From NCBI GenBank assembly GCA_023662725.1, contig JAMPIL010000001.1, positions 394,258 to 458,257 on the forward strand: 64,000 nucleotides of DNA, given 5' to 3'. Shown here piece by piece: positions 43,994 to 51,832 of this stretch. Position 1 is the first letter of the stretch; each line of letters starts with the position of its first letter. The notes beneath the pieces were generated by a model. That model made no database searches. It worked only from the letters and a program-made list of their open reading frames with translations, and had not been told where the DNA came from. Made by a program: the position numbers and the translations under genes. Origin of the DNA: Ruminococcus flavefaciens. GTDB lineage: Bacteria > Bacillota > Clostridia > Oscillospirales > Ruminococcaceae.

Positions 43994-45214
43994 TTACTGC
44001 ATACCGCCCTTAACAAAGAAATTATCCTGAATTATAAGTGAACAGCCGCCAAGGAAATTGTTTTTGCCATCAAGCTTGCTGAGAACAATTCTATCGGCAA
44101 TCTCTTCACTTACAAGGCGAATCATTTCACGCTTGACATAATCGAACTGTTTCTCATTGAGTTTGAAGTTATGAAGAACGATTCTCTTTGCAAAATGGCT
44201 TATTGCAAGGTTGTTCAAAAGAACAGTATACTTAGCGATAAGGTCGTCAACAACGTTCTTGACAGGCTCTTCGCCACGCATTAAAGCCATAAATACGTTA
44301 TCAACGCTGATCTTGTTCTTATCGCCCTCTGTAAGCTCGTAAAGAACAGGTGTTTTATCCTTTGAATATATCTCAAAGAAAGAATTAAGCATAGCCGTTC
44401 TCGAAAGTTCAGCCTTAACGGAACCGTTCGGATAACCCTCATACTGTTTTCCATTTGGGCAAACGATATACTTTTCGATCATTGATGTGTATGAGAAATA
44501 ATCGCTTGAAAGTTCATTTTTATTTATAACAGCGAGGTTAACCTGATTTCCGTTATGAATGAAAGCAGTGTTTGTCTGATAACCGTTCTGAACACGGTAA
44601 TCATTGCTTGCAAGAGCCATAAGTCCGATAGCGTTTCCGCAAAGTATCTCGCAATCAAGACCGCCCGAAAGCTTGTCTATGAAGCTGTTAAAATCGAGTA
44701 CGCCGTCTTTATAGAAGATTTTGAGCTTTCCCCACATGGACGGAACAACGCCGACTCCGAGACCGAGAATTTTATCCTTGGTAAGACAGCTGTTTTCTAT
44801 CATCTCATTGCAGGTTTGAATTATGTAGTTGATGATATCCTTGCTTGTGGTTCTGTCATCGATAACCATGCTTGATTTATCGAGAACATCCGAATTGAGA
44901 TTTGTAAGACCAACCGTAACTTCCTTTTCGTCAACGGTTGCGCCGAGAGCAAATCTGCTGTTAACATTGATATCAATAAGTATCTTTCTTCTGCCCTTTT
45001 GCAGCTTCTCCATATTTACAGGAGCTTCACCTATTTCTACAAGAACGCCTTCTTCGATCATTTCATTTGTAATAATAGTAACGGCAGCCCTTGTGATCTC
45101 AAGAGCGCTTGCAACGTCAACCCTCGAAATAGGACCTGATTCTCTGATGACGCGAAGAATCTGCATTCTGTTGCGTCTTTTAAGATCAAGCTTGCTAATT
45201 CCTCTTTTTTCCAT
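43994..45214 (-). CDS. ROK-type transcriptional regulator (NagC/XylR-like)
   Basis: A 406-aa repressor-type protein. An N-terminal winged helix (MQILRVIRESGPISRVDVASALEITRAAVT) precedes a ROK/actin-like fold with LGLGVGVVP. The zinc-binding cysteine cluster usual in ROK proteins (CxCGxxGCxE) is absent; the region reads YIVCPNGKQYEGYPNGS, so sugar kinase activity is unlikely. The start at 45214 has GGAGAGA at good distance; an upstream ATG at 45229 abuts its site. It might control the nearby xylose genes, but it lies 2.6 kb from them and this is inference. Confidence 0.82.
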   Translation of the reverse strand: MEKRGISKLDLKRRNRMQILRVIRESGPISRVDVASALEITRAAVTIITNEMIEEGVLVEIGEAPVNMEKLQKGRRKILIDINVNSRFALGATVDEKEVTVGLTNLNSDVLDKSSMVIDDRTTSKDIINYIIQTCNEMIENSCLTKDKILGLGVGVVPSMWGKLKIFYKDGVLDFNSFIDKLSGGLDCEILCGNAIGLMALASNDYRVQNGYQTNTAFIHNGNQVNLAVINKNELSSDYFSYTSMIEKYIVCPNGKQYEGYPNGSVKAELSRTAMLNSFFEIYSKDKTPVLYELTEGDKNKISVDNVFMALMRGEEPVKNVVDDLIAKYTVLLNNLAISHFAKRIVLHNFKLNEKQFDYVKREMIRLVSEEIADRIVLSKLDGKNNFLGGCSLIIQDNFFVKGGMQ

Positions 45215-45238
45215 ACTATATCTCTCCATTCCTGATCT

Positions 45239-45278
45239 GACCTGTTAAGAATGCATAAAAATGCCCTTTTAGCAGGTC
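45239..45278 (-). promoter_or_regulatory. 5' leader hairpin of the ROK regulator gene
   Basis: GACCTG (45239-45244) and CAGGTC (45273-45278) enclose a further GCAT/ATGC stem, giving a long imperfect hairpin ending just before the ribosome site. A TATAAT lies about 40 bp upstream. It could be an operator for autoregulation or an RNA element. Confidence 0.5.
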
Positions 45279-45383
45279 TTTAAATAAAATTTGCAGTATT
45301 CTACGAAAATTATTATAACACAAATTAGATAAAAATAAAACAGTTTAATGCAAAAAATATAAAAATCAGCGTTTTGGACAAAC

Positions 45384-46313
45384 CTAAGCTAAAATTTTTG
45401 TCAATAATTCCGTAAATTCTACCACCAGCGGCAAAGTTAAAACCGAAAGTATAGTTCCGGCAGTGAAAATTTCTGATGCATACACTGAATTACGTCCATA
45501 TCGTATGCATTGCAGAGTACACATAGCTGCCGGAGGAGCAGAAGCTGCTACAATTACCGTCAAACGCACCTTTTCGCTTATTCCAAACGGCGAGAGAAGA
45601 GCAGCAAGGATAGCCGGTATCAGGAGAAGTCTAAGGAAACATATGTAGTAAACTCCGCCCTTTTTGAGAAGCTTTAAAACATTGGTTTCAGCCATTGTTA
45701 CTCCGGAAACTATCATTGCCATAGGAGTATTAAGCTGCGAAATAAACTCCAAAGCCTTTGCCGGAACTTCGTGTAGTCGGAACTGCAAAAAGAACGTTAT
45801 GATTCCGAGAACTATTGCAATAATAGTCGGGGAATACAATACCTTAACAATATTTTTCATGCTTTTTTCACCGGAAATAAGAATAATTCCATGAGTCCAG
45901 ACAATTAAGTTGAAAACGGTTATAAAAGCTGTGAGATAGAAAACTCCCTCCATACCGAAAAGAGCGTTCACAAGAGGAATTCCCATAAATCCGCAGTTTG
46001 AATAGATTGCCGAAAAGCGTTCAAGTTCGGTTTCTCTGCCTTTTTTTGACGGAATCAGCAGATACGCAAGCAGAATCGTAACTGCATACGCTCCGAGAGA
46101 GAGAACGAACGTAAGCAGAAGATTTTTCACAAGCTCCGGTTTGTAGTCGGTCTGGTAAGACATGAATATCATAACCGGATTCACGACCTGTAAAACGAAC
46201 TTTGAGAGATCTTTATTCGATTCTTTACTTATTATCTTTGTTTTAGAACATACTATACCGACCGTTATGAGAATCAGCATTATGATAGTTTGTTTTAATA
46301 TTGTCAGAGACAT
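45384..46313 (-). CDS. AEC (auxin efflux carrier) family transporter
   Basis: A 309-aa membrane protein with about ten hydrophobic segments in the 5+5 layout of the AEC family: N-terminal LITVGIVCSKTKIISKESNKDLSK-type start (in parts LKQTIIMLILITVGIVCSKT), FSAIYSNCGFMGIPLVNALFG in the middle, and MIVSGVTMAE and a C-terminal APPAAMCTLQCIRYG. Bacterial members carry malate or other organic acids; the substrate here is not clear. Confidence 0.88.
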   Translation of the reverse strand: MSLTILKQTIIMLILITVGIVCSKTKIISKESNKDLSKFVLQVVNPVMIFMSYQTDYKPELVKNLLLTFVLSLGAYAVTILLAYLLIPSKKGRETELERFSAIYSNCGFMGIPLVNALFGMEGVFYLTAFITVFNLIVWTHGIILISGEKSMKNIVKVLYSPTIIAIVLGIITFFLQFRLHEVPAKALEFISQLNTPMAMIVSGVTMAETNVLKLLKKGGVYYICFLRLLLIPAILAALLSPFGISEKVRLTVIVAASAPPAAMCTLQCIRYGRNSVYASEIFTAGTILSVLTLPLVVEFTELLTKILA

Positions 46314-46339
46314 TTTCTATCGCTCCTGTCAAAAGTACA

Positions 46340-46372
46340 AAATAAAAATCCGGAGTTTTTACACCCCGGATT
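46340..46372 (-). terminator. Terminator after the zinc-ribbon protein gene
   Basis: AATCCGG (46347-46353) pairs with CCGGATT (46366-46372); on the minus strand a T-rich run (TTTTATTTT) follows. Confidence 0.78.
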
Positions 46373-46390
46373 GTAAAAAGTCATTATAAA

Positions 46391-47077
46391 TTAGTCATCG
46401 TAGTCTTCAAGATTATCTTTTGATGTCAGAATTACTTTCCAACCTTCGCCCTTAACCTTAACTACACAAATCTTTGTTTTATTAGTATCCTTATCTCCGT
46501 CTTCTTTATCCTTAGTCTGAGCCTTGATTGTGAACTCGTAACCCTTCTTAACAGTTACATCTGCATCATACATCTTCTCAAAATAAGCTTCAGCGCCATT
46601 AAGAGCAGACTTCTTGAGCTTTTTGCCCTTCTTTACATCTTTAATCTTAATTTTATATTCATCGAGACGGTCAGACATAGTATCCTTATAGTCATCAATC
46701 ATATCATCCCACTTATCATCATCTTTAAGCTCTTTAATATAATCGTCGGGAAGTGTTAATGAATAAATCGTTTTACCGCCGTTTTTCTTTGTCATAGCCT
46801 TTGCATACTTATTAGCCGCACCCTTTGCGCCTGTGTGACCTGCAACAAATACAAGAACGAGAATAAGTACGATAAGACCTACTATGCCGCCGATAATAAG
46901 CGGAAGATTATTTTTTGCCTTTTCTACAGTGTTATCAAAACCACCGTTGTTTACCTGATCTCCGCCAACAGGAGCTGCGTTGTTGTCCTGCTGAGGAGCA
47001 GCGTTATTCTGAGCGCCCTGACAGTTACAAGTGCCGCCCTCAGGAATCTCATTACCACAGAATTTACAAAATGCCAT
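46391..47077 (-). CDS. Zinc-ribbon membrane protein with exported domain
   Basis: A 228-aa protein. An N-terminal zinc ribbon (CKFCGNEIPEGGTCNC) is followed by an Asn/Gln/Ala/Pro-rich linker, one membrane helix (about 59-80) and a Lys-rich outer domain. The C-terminal part VKKGYEFTI ... VVKVKGEGWKVI resembles the end of the lipoprotein at 50984. The function is unknown. It has a very strong promoter and a GGAGG site. Confidence 0.75.
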   Translation of the reverse strand: MAFCKFCGNEIPEGGTCNCQGAQNNAAPQQDNNAAPVGGDQVNNGGFDNTVEKAKNNLPLIIGGIVGLIVLILVLVFVAGHTGAKGAANKYAKAMTKKNGGKTIYSLTLPDDYIKELKDDDKWDDMIDDYKDTMSDRLDEYKIKIKDVKKGKKLKKSALNGAEAYFEKMYDADVTVKKGYEFTIKAQTKDKEDGDKDTNKTKICVVKVKGEGWKVILTSKDNLEDYDD

Positions 47078-47113
47078 AAATACAAACCTCCATATATTTT
47101 AAATTTCTTCATA

Positions 47114-47142
47114 ATTTTATCACAAACTTATCGCATTGTCAA
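47114..47142 (-). promoter_or_regulatory. Promoter of the zinc-ribbon protein gene
   Basis: On the minus strand TTGACA (47142-47137), 17-bp spacer, TAAAAT (47119-47114) with TGA before the -10. Confidence 0.82.
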
Positions 47143-47256
47143 GGGAAAAAGAGCAATTCTTTGACTTAATATGTAAATTCGGCAGTTTGTATAAAAAAAA
47201 CGATTGGTCATACCTCAACGTACGACAATTCACTCATTGAAAACATTGAAATTCTG

Positions 47257-47757
47257 CTATTTTTCCGCAAAAAGCGTTCGCTTGAACGCCAAAATATAAG
47301 CTATGATGAAAACTAACGCCGGAATAAATGTAAGCGGAAACATCATCCAAACCTCATTCTTTGAAAGAGCAGCAGAATTTGCGTCAACATTGATAAAATT
47401 ATAAATCTGAAGAAAATACCCGTTAATAATTTTATGCCAGCGATAGAAATTAAATTCCTTGCACGAAACCGAAATATAAAGAATTATCCAGCTTAAAAAT
47501 GCAGGTAAAGAAGCTGAAAATCCCATTCCGAATGCAGAAGCGAACTTTTTTCTTTCAGATAAGTCCCGCTTGTTTTTTATATCCTCTCTTGCGGTTTTAA
47601 CGGCAAAATCAGCCATAATCACCGCAAGTATACTTACTGTACATACTGCACTTATTCCCTTTACAAGCGGCATCGAAGAGCCAGCAAGCGTAAGACCTAT
47701 GAACAGCGAAAAAACATCCGCCGCAAGAACCATTGCGAGCGATTGTAAATATCTCAT
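47257..47757 (-). CDS. Hypothetical multi-pass membrane protein
   Basis: A 166-aa protein with four or five hydrophobic segments and no recognised family. The start at 47757 (MRYLQSLAMVLAADVFSLF) has AAAGGG before it. A charged loop KTAREDIKNKRDLSERKKF lies between the second and third helices. It is downstream of znuB on the same strand but separated from it by a gap that holds a plus-strand small ORF and promoter, so it is probably not part of the zinc operon. Confidence 0.65.
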   Translation of the reverse strand: MRYLQSLAMVLAADVFSLFIGLTLAGSSMPLVKGISAVCTVSILAVIMADFAVKTAREDIKNKRDLSERKKFASAFGMGFSASLPAFLSWIILYISVSCKEFNFYRWHKIINGYFLQIYNFINVDANSAALSKNEVWMMFPLTFIPALVFIIAYILAFKRTLFAEK

Positions 47758-47782
47758 ATCTAATAAACCCTTTAAAAATTTT

Positions 47783-47812
47783 TTGAATATTTTCAGATAA
47801 AAGTGAAATAAT
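47783..47812 (+). promoter_or_regulatory. Possible promoter of the 33-codon ORF
   Basis: TTGAAT (47783-47788), 18-bp spacer, AATAAT (47807-47812) with TG one base before the -10. The predicted start site is only about 15 bp upstream of the ATG, leaving just room for the ribosome site. Confidence 0.5.
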
Positions 47813-47834
47813 AATCCATGCGGAGGTGAGTTAA

Positions 47835-47936
47835 ATGTACGAAGATGATACAAAAATTTATGTACCAAGCAGCTCCGTTCCTGCTGCCGACTGCGAAAAC
47901 GAACCGGAAGACATCAGGATCTACGGCGTTTGCTGA
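47835..47936 (+). CDS. 33-residue peptide ORF with strong ribosome site
   Basis: A short ORF preceded by GCGGAGGTGAG, among the strongest ribosome sites in the window, and by a plausible promoter. The peptide starts MYEDDTKIYVPSSS, is acidic, and ends IRIYGVC with a C-terminal Cys; a second Cys lies at residue 20. It has no hydrophobic signal segment. The last 23 bp run antisense over the 3' end of znuB. No family is recognised; a small regulatory or modified peptide is possible, as is a chance ORF. Confidence 0.5.
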   Translation: MYEDDTKIYVPSSSVPAADCENEPEDIRIYGVC

Positions 47937-48750
47937 ATTCTCCGATAAATGTAAAGCACAGGAAGAAAAACACATTCACAATTACTATGCTTGCGCCGGG
48001 AGCAGTGTTGAAAATAAGCGAGCAGAACATTCCGATAATAAAGCTTGCAATTGAAACTGCTCCTGCCGTAAGCACAACTCCCCTGAAACTTTTACATACA
48101 CGCATCGCTGTAAGGGTTGGAGTAACTATCAGGCTCGAAATAAGAAGCGAACCCATCATCATCATTCCCAGAACTACCGTTATTGCGGTTAAAACTGCAA
48201 AAATCATATTGTAAATACCGGCATTTACTCCGGTCGCTCTCGCAAAGCTTTCGTCAAAAGTCACTGAGAAAATCCTGTTATAGAGTAAAAGAAACGCAAC
48301 AATGCAAATAACTGAAAGAACTACGCTGAGTATAACGTCGCTCTTGCTCATTGCGAGAATACTTCCGAACATATAATGACTTACATCGTTGGTAATGCCT
48401 GCCTTTGAGGAAACAAGAATACCGATCGAAAGCGCAGTTGTCGAAAAAAGAGCAATTGCCGAATCTCCGCTGAGTTTGCTGTTTTCGCTTAGACGAAGCA
48501 GTATGAACGCCGCTATTATGACTACCGGAAGCGCAACTTTCAGCGGAGCAAGATTCATTACCGCCGCAACTGATAATGCGCCATATCCGATATGTGAAAG
48601 TCCGTCACCGATCATCGAATATCTCTTCAAAACGAGAGTTACTCCAAGAAGCGAAGAGCATATTGTAACAGCTATTCCTCCTATTAGCGCTGGAAGAAGT
48701 ATTGCCCCGAAAAATTCGGGAGTAAACATTATTTTAAGATTTTCTGCCAT
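47914..48750 (-). CDS. znuB: Zinc ABC transporter permease
   Basis: A 278-aa permease of the ABC-3 family with about eight membrane segments; conserved parts include KRYSMIGDGLSHIGYGALS, LSIGILVSSKAG and GMMMMGSLLISSLIVTPTLTA. It forms the channel of the zinc (or manganese) importer with the ATPase and binding protein encoded just upstream. The start at 48750 has AGGAG 7 bp before it; the ATPase gene ends 2 bp earlier. Confidence 0.92.
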   Translation of the reverse strand: MAENLKIMFTPEFFGAILLPALIGGIAVTICSSLLGVTLVLKRYSMIGDGLSHIGYGALSVAAVMNLAPLKVALPVVIIAAFILLRLSENSKLSGDSAIALFSTTALSIGILVSSKAGITNDVSHYMFGSILAMSKSDVILSVVLSVICIVAFLLLYNRIFSVTFDESFARATGVNAGIYNMIFAVLTAITVVLGMMMMGSLLISSLIVTPTLTAMRVCKSFRGVVLTAGAVSIASFIIGMFCSLIFNTAPGASIVIVNVFFFLCFTFIGEFSKRRRS

Positions 48751-48752
48751 TT

Positions 48753-49457
48753 TCAGTCTCCTATAAATTTGCTGCTGATGTGAGAATTTGCATATTCTCC
48801 GGGAGTTCCGAAGAAACTGTGGTCGCTGCTGCAAAGGCAGAGAATACGGTTTGAGCAGTCCAGAGCCTTAACAACATCGTGTGTTACCATAATTATCGTC
48901 ATTTTATCCTCATGATTCAATTCGTCGATAAGACTGTACATCTCTGCCGCTGCCGACGGATCAAGTCCTGTCACCGGCTCATCGAGAAGAAGCAGCTTCT
49001 TAGCGGCGCACATTGCTCTTGCAAGAAGCATTCTCTGCTGTTGTCCGCCGGAGAGTTCACGGCAGCTCCGGTTTGCAAGATCTGCTATTCCAAGCCTTTT
49101 CATAGCGTTATGAGCCGTCTTTTTTTCTTTTACCGAATAAAACGGACGAAATCCTCTTCTTCCGAGACAGCCTGATATAACGACCTCTGCAACAGTCGCT
49201 GGAAATCCGTTCGCAAAGCTTGTATGCTGCGGAAGATAGCCTATATCCGTTTGTTTAAGTCCGTCGCTGAGAATTATTTTTCCGCTGTCAGGAGTTTTTA
49301 TTCCAAGCAGACATTTCACAAGCGTACTTTTTCCCGAACCGTTTTCGCCGAGAATACAAAGATAATCGCCCTCGTTCAGGGCAAAACTAAGTCCGCTTAA
49401 AACATTAGCGCCGTCATAACTGGCTGTAAGTTTATCGCATTCAAGTATTTTTTTCAA
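48753..49457 (-). CDS. znuC: Zinc ABC transporter ATP-binding protein
   Basis: A 234-aa ATPase with Walker A GENGSGKSTLVK, Q-loop GYLPQHTSFANGFPATVAEV (typical of ZnuC-type), signature LSGGQQQRMLLARAM, Walker B LLLLDEP and H-loop IMVTHD. It overlaps the binding-protein gene by 4 bp (ATGA). Confidence 0.94.
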   Translation of the reverse strand: MKKILECDKLTASYDGANVLSGLSFALNEGDYLCILGENGSGKSTLVKCLLGIKTPDSGKIILSDGLKQTDIGYLPQHTSFANGFPATVAEVVISGCLGRRGFRPFYSVKEKKTAHNAMKRLGIADLANRSCRELSGGQQQRMLLARAMCAAKKLLLLDEPVTGLDPSAAAEMYSLIDELNHEDKMTIIMVTHDVVKALDCSNRILCLCSSDHSFFGTPGEYANSHISSKFIGD

Positions 49458-50440
49458 TATAGCGCCTCCCTTAGATTATTCAAATTTTTGTACATAAGGT
49501 CGATGTAAGTCACGCCCTCTTCAAATTCGTCCTTTGTGACATTGTGGCATACGTAAAGAGGAAGCATTTTTGCTCCGGTTGCTGAGCAGAGCTTCTCCGA
49601 GAGCTTGCTTGCCGAAAAATCGAGATAGAATACAGTATCAATATCATGCTCGCCTATCTCGTCCATAAGATAAGCCATTGTATAAACCGACGGCTCCGAT
49701 TCCGAACTACATCCGCTGAAAGCCGCAAAATATTCAAGGTCATATTCGTGCGCAAGATAACGGAATGGAAATCTGTCACCAATAACTATTGTATTTTTCG
49801 GGGCATTCCGTATAATTTCATTAAATTCTTCGTCCAGCTTATAAAGCTTGTCCATATATTCGGAAGCGTTTTCACGATAAATCTCCGCATTTTCACTGTA
49901 ATTTTCGCATAAAGCTTCCTCAATCCCCTTAATACACCGTACAGCATTTTCCGGAGAAGTCCAGATGTGACCGTCGGCATTCTCCTCGCTGACCGTCTCC
50001 ACATCAGCCTCATCATGGTTATGATGTTCGTGGTCATGATTATGACCTGATTCCGACGCTCCCGCAACAGCTTCCTCCTCAAGAAGCTCAGCGTAATCGA
50101 ATAGCCGCACTACCGTTATTTTACTTGTATCAATAGAAGCGAGTATCTTATCGACCCAAACCTCGTCCTCTCCTCCGATGCAAACAAATACATCGCAATT
50201 CTGAATCTTTGCAATATCAAGCGGAGTCGGCTCATAGGAATGAGCTTCTGCTCCGGTATTCAAAAGCATTGTTATATCAGCGGCATCACCAGCAACAGCT
50301 CTTGCAAAGTCATATGGCGGAAAGCTTGTTGTAACTATTGAGATGCTGTCGCTTTTTTCTTTTTTAATGGAACAGCCTCCGGCTAATGGAGTAAAAATAA
50401 CAGTCGCTCCGACAATAATTCCTAAAAGACTTCTTCTCAT
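49454..50440 (-). CDS. znuA: Zinc ABC transporter substrate-binding lipoprotein
   Basis: A 328-aa cluster 9 binding protein. The N-terminus has a signal and lipobox-like LAGGC, so it is probably lipid-anchored. Metal ligands are in EAHSYEPTPLDI, DGHIWTSPENA and GDRFPFRYLAHEYDL. A His-rich loop (SGHNHDHEHHNHDEADVE, about 130-147) marks a zinc rather than manganese importer. It is coupled to the regulator gene upstream by an ATGA overlap. Confidence 0.94.
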   Translation of the reverse strand: MRRSLLGIIVGATVIFTPLAGGCSIKKEKSDSISIVTTSFPPYDFARAVAGDAADITMLLNTGAEAHSYEPTPLDIAKIQNCDVFVCIGGEDEVWVDKILASIDTSKITVVRLFDYAELLEEEAVAGASESGHNHDHEHHNHDEADVETVSEENADGHIWTSPENAVRCIKGIEEALCENYSENAEIYRENASEYMDKLYKLDEEFNEIIRNAPKNTIVIGDRFPFRYLAHEYDLEYFAAFSGCSSESEPSVYTMAYLMDEIGEHDIDTVFYLDFSASKLSEKLCSATGAKMLPLYVCHNVTKDEFEEGVTYIDLMYKNLNNLREALY

Positions 50441-50859
50441 TTTTCTTCAGCTCCCGAACATTCCGAGCAAGTTCCGTAAAAGACCGTTTTTGAAGAATCC
50501 ACAGCAAATCCATGATTTTCGAGAATATGCTGATTTACCCCGGAAAGATGCATACATTTAGTATGTATAAGTTTTCCGCAGTTTACGCATTTCAGATGAA
50601 AATGCTGACGGCAATTCTGATATTCGTCGATATACTGATAACAAGCTCCTGTTTTTCCGTCGATGGTATATTTCCTTACAATGCCCTGTTCAACAAGTTT
50701 ATCGAGCTGACGATATATAGTCGTTGTCCCGACCGAAGTCCCCTCCGAAGTAAAAAAAGCGCTTATTTTCTGAACATTCGTATGATTTTCTTTATTGTCA
50801 ATAAGAAAAGTCAGAAGTTTTTCTTTTTGCCTTGTATTATATCCTGAATCCTTGTTCAT
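50437..50859 (-). CDS. zur: Fur-family regulator, probably Zur
   Basis: A 140-aa Fur-family protein with a winged helix at about 10-80 (TVQKISAFFTSEGTSVGTTTIYRQLDKL-type, in parts GTTTIYRQLDKLVEQGIV) and a C-terminal metal domain with HFHLKCVNCGKLIHTKC and GTCSECSG, two CxxC pairs for structural zinc. Being first in an operon with a His-loop zinc importer makes Zur far more likely than Fur or PerR. The start at 50859 has CGGAGGA before it. A palindrome covers its promoter, implying autoregulation. Confidence 0.9.
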   Translation of the reverse strand: MNKDSGYNTRQKEKLLTFLIDNKENHTNVQKISAFFTSEGTSVGTTTIYRQLDKLVEQGIVRKYTIDGKTGACYQYIDEYQNCRQHFHLKCVNCGKLIHTKCMHLSGVNQHILENHGFAVDSSKTVFYGTCSECSGAEEK

Positions 50860-50878
50860 ATTTTCCTCCGAAATCAAC

Positions 50879-50907
50879 AATACGAAAATGGTTTTCATTT
50901 TCATATT
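50879..50907. promoter_or_regulatory. Zur-type operator
   Basis: GAAAATG (50884-50890) and CATTTTC (50896-50902) form a perfect inverted repeat with a 5-bp centre, extended outward by AATA/TATT to 12-bp arms with one mismatch. It begins in the -10 and covers the transcription start of the zur-znuACB operon. Confidence 0.75.
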
Positions 50908-50933
50908 GTATCATATTATTTCAATTTTGTCAA
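50905..50933 (-). promoter_or_regulatory. Promoter of the zur-znuACB operon
   Basis: On the minus strand TTGACA (50933-50928), 17-bp spacer, TACAAT (50910-50905). The operator begins at the -10, as expected for metal-dependent repression. Confidence 0.85.
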
Positions 50934-50969
50934 GAAAAAAGAACCGCCGCCATTTTAGTGCAGCAGTTC
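50934..50969 (-). terminator. Terminator upstream of zur
   Basis: GAACTGCTGC and GCGGCGGTTC (minus strand; 50969-50960 and 50950-50941) form a 10-bp stem with two G-T pairs, followed by TTTTTTC. It ends the lipoprotein gene just before the zur -35. Confidence 0.82.
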
Positions 50970-50983
50970 TATCAGAATCATCC

Positions 50984-51592
50984 TTAATTTGCATCTTCGC
51001 CCTTATAATATCTTTCAAGAGTTTCAGCGTCAACAGCTATATTTTTCCAGCCATCGCCTTCAATTTTCACCATAATTTCAACGTCTTCTTCTTCTAATCC
51101 GCCCGTATTGATAAAAATAGTTTTAAATTCGTATCCTTCAACAACGTTTATATCGTCCGCAGTGATCTGATCTTTTACTCCCGAATCAGCAAGATTAATA
51201 TTAGAAATTTCAACAAAATATTTTTGCGCTCCCAAAATCTGATCGTCATTCAGGGCATTCTTCTCCACTATCTCCTTCATTCCCGGAACATTATCCGCCA
51301 GTTCAAGATATGAATGTATTCCGGTATTGGTTTTTGAAACCATTTCATCGTAAAGATTATAGCTTTTAAAAATATCAAGCGTTACTTTCGGATAAAGATA
51401 ATTAAGAACCGCATCGCCGCCGTTTTCACTGTAATTAACACGGTAGATCTCTGCTAAAGCCTCATCAGCAGATTCACCAACTTGAGCTACAGCAGATGGA
51501 GGTGTGGTATCCTCTTTTTTATGATGACGACAGGAAGAAAAAGCACCGACAATAACCGTACATGAAAGCATAATAGAAATCAATTTTTTCAT
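50984..51592 (-). CDS. Hypothetical lipoprotein
   Basis: A 202-aa protein with signal peptide and lipobox-like FSSC (Cys21), so it is probably a membrane lipoprotein. The mature part is acidic and helical, ending VVEGYEFKTIFI ... MVKIEGDGWKNIAV, which resembles the end of the zinc-ribbon protein at 46391. The family is unknown. It has its own strong promoter and terminator. Confidence 0.75.
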   Translation of the reverse strand: MKKLISIMLSCTVIVGAFSSCRHHKKEDTTPPSAVAQVGESADEALAEIYRVNYSENGGDAVLNYLYPKVTLDIFKSYNLYDEMVSKTNTGIHSYLELADNVPGMKEIVEKNALNDDQILGAQKYFVEISNINLADSGVKDQITADDINVVEGYEFKTIFINTGGLEEEDVEIMVKIEGDGWKNIAVDAETLERYYKGEDAN

Positions 51593-51651
51593 TTTGAAAA
51601 TCTCCTAAAATTTATATTAATCTTGAAATCTCACATAAAATCCACTTTGTA

Positions 51652-51680
51652 ATTATAACACAAAGCAATAAATATGTCAA
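51652..51680 (-). promoter_or_regulatory. Promoter of the lipoprotein gene
   Basis: On the minus strand perfect TTGACA (51680-51675), 17-bp spacer, perfect TATAAT (51657-51652) with TGT before the -10. Confidence 0.87.
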
Positions 51681-51724
51681 CAAAAGTATTTTATGCTATT
51701 TTTCAAAAAATCCAACGAAATATA

Positions 51725-51753
51725 TTGACATTTCCATAAAAATGCTGTATAAT
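51725..51753 (+). promoter_or_regulatory. Promoter of the sodium/solute symporter gene
   Basis: Perfect TTGACA (51725-51730), 17-bp spacer, perfect TATAAT (51748-51753). Confidence 0.87.
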
Positions 51754-51832
51754 ATTTCAGAGCATTTCACTTTAATAATTTAAAGCTTTACAGATTCAAA
51801 ACCGTAGAGCAATAAGAAAAGGAGAATTTAGA

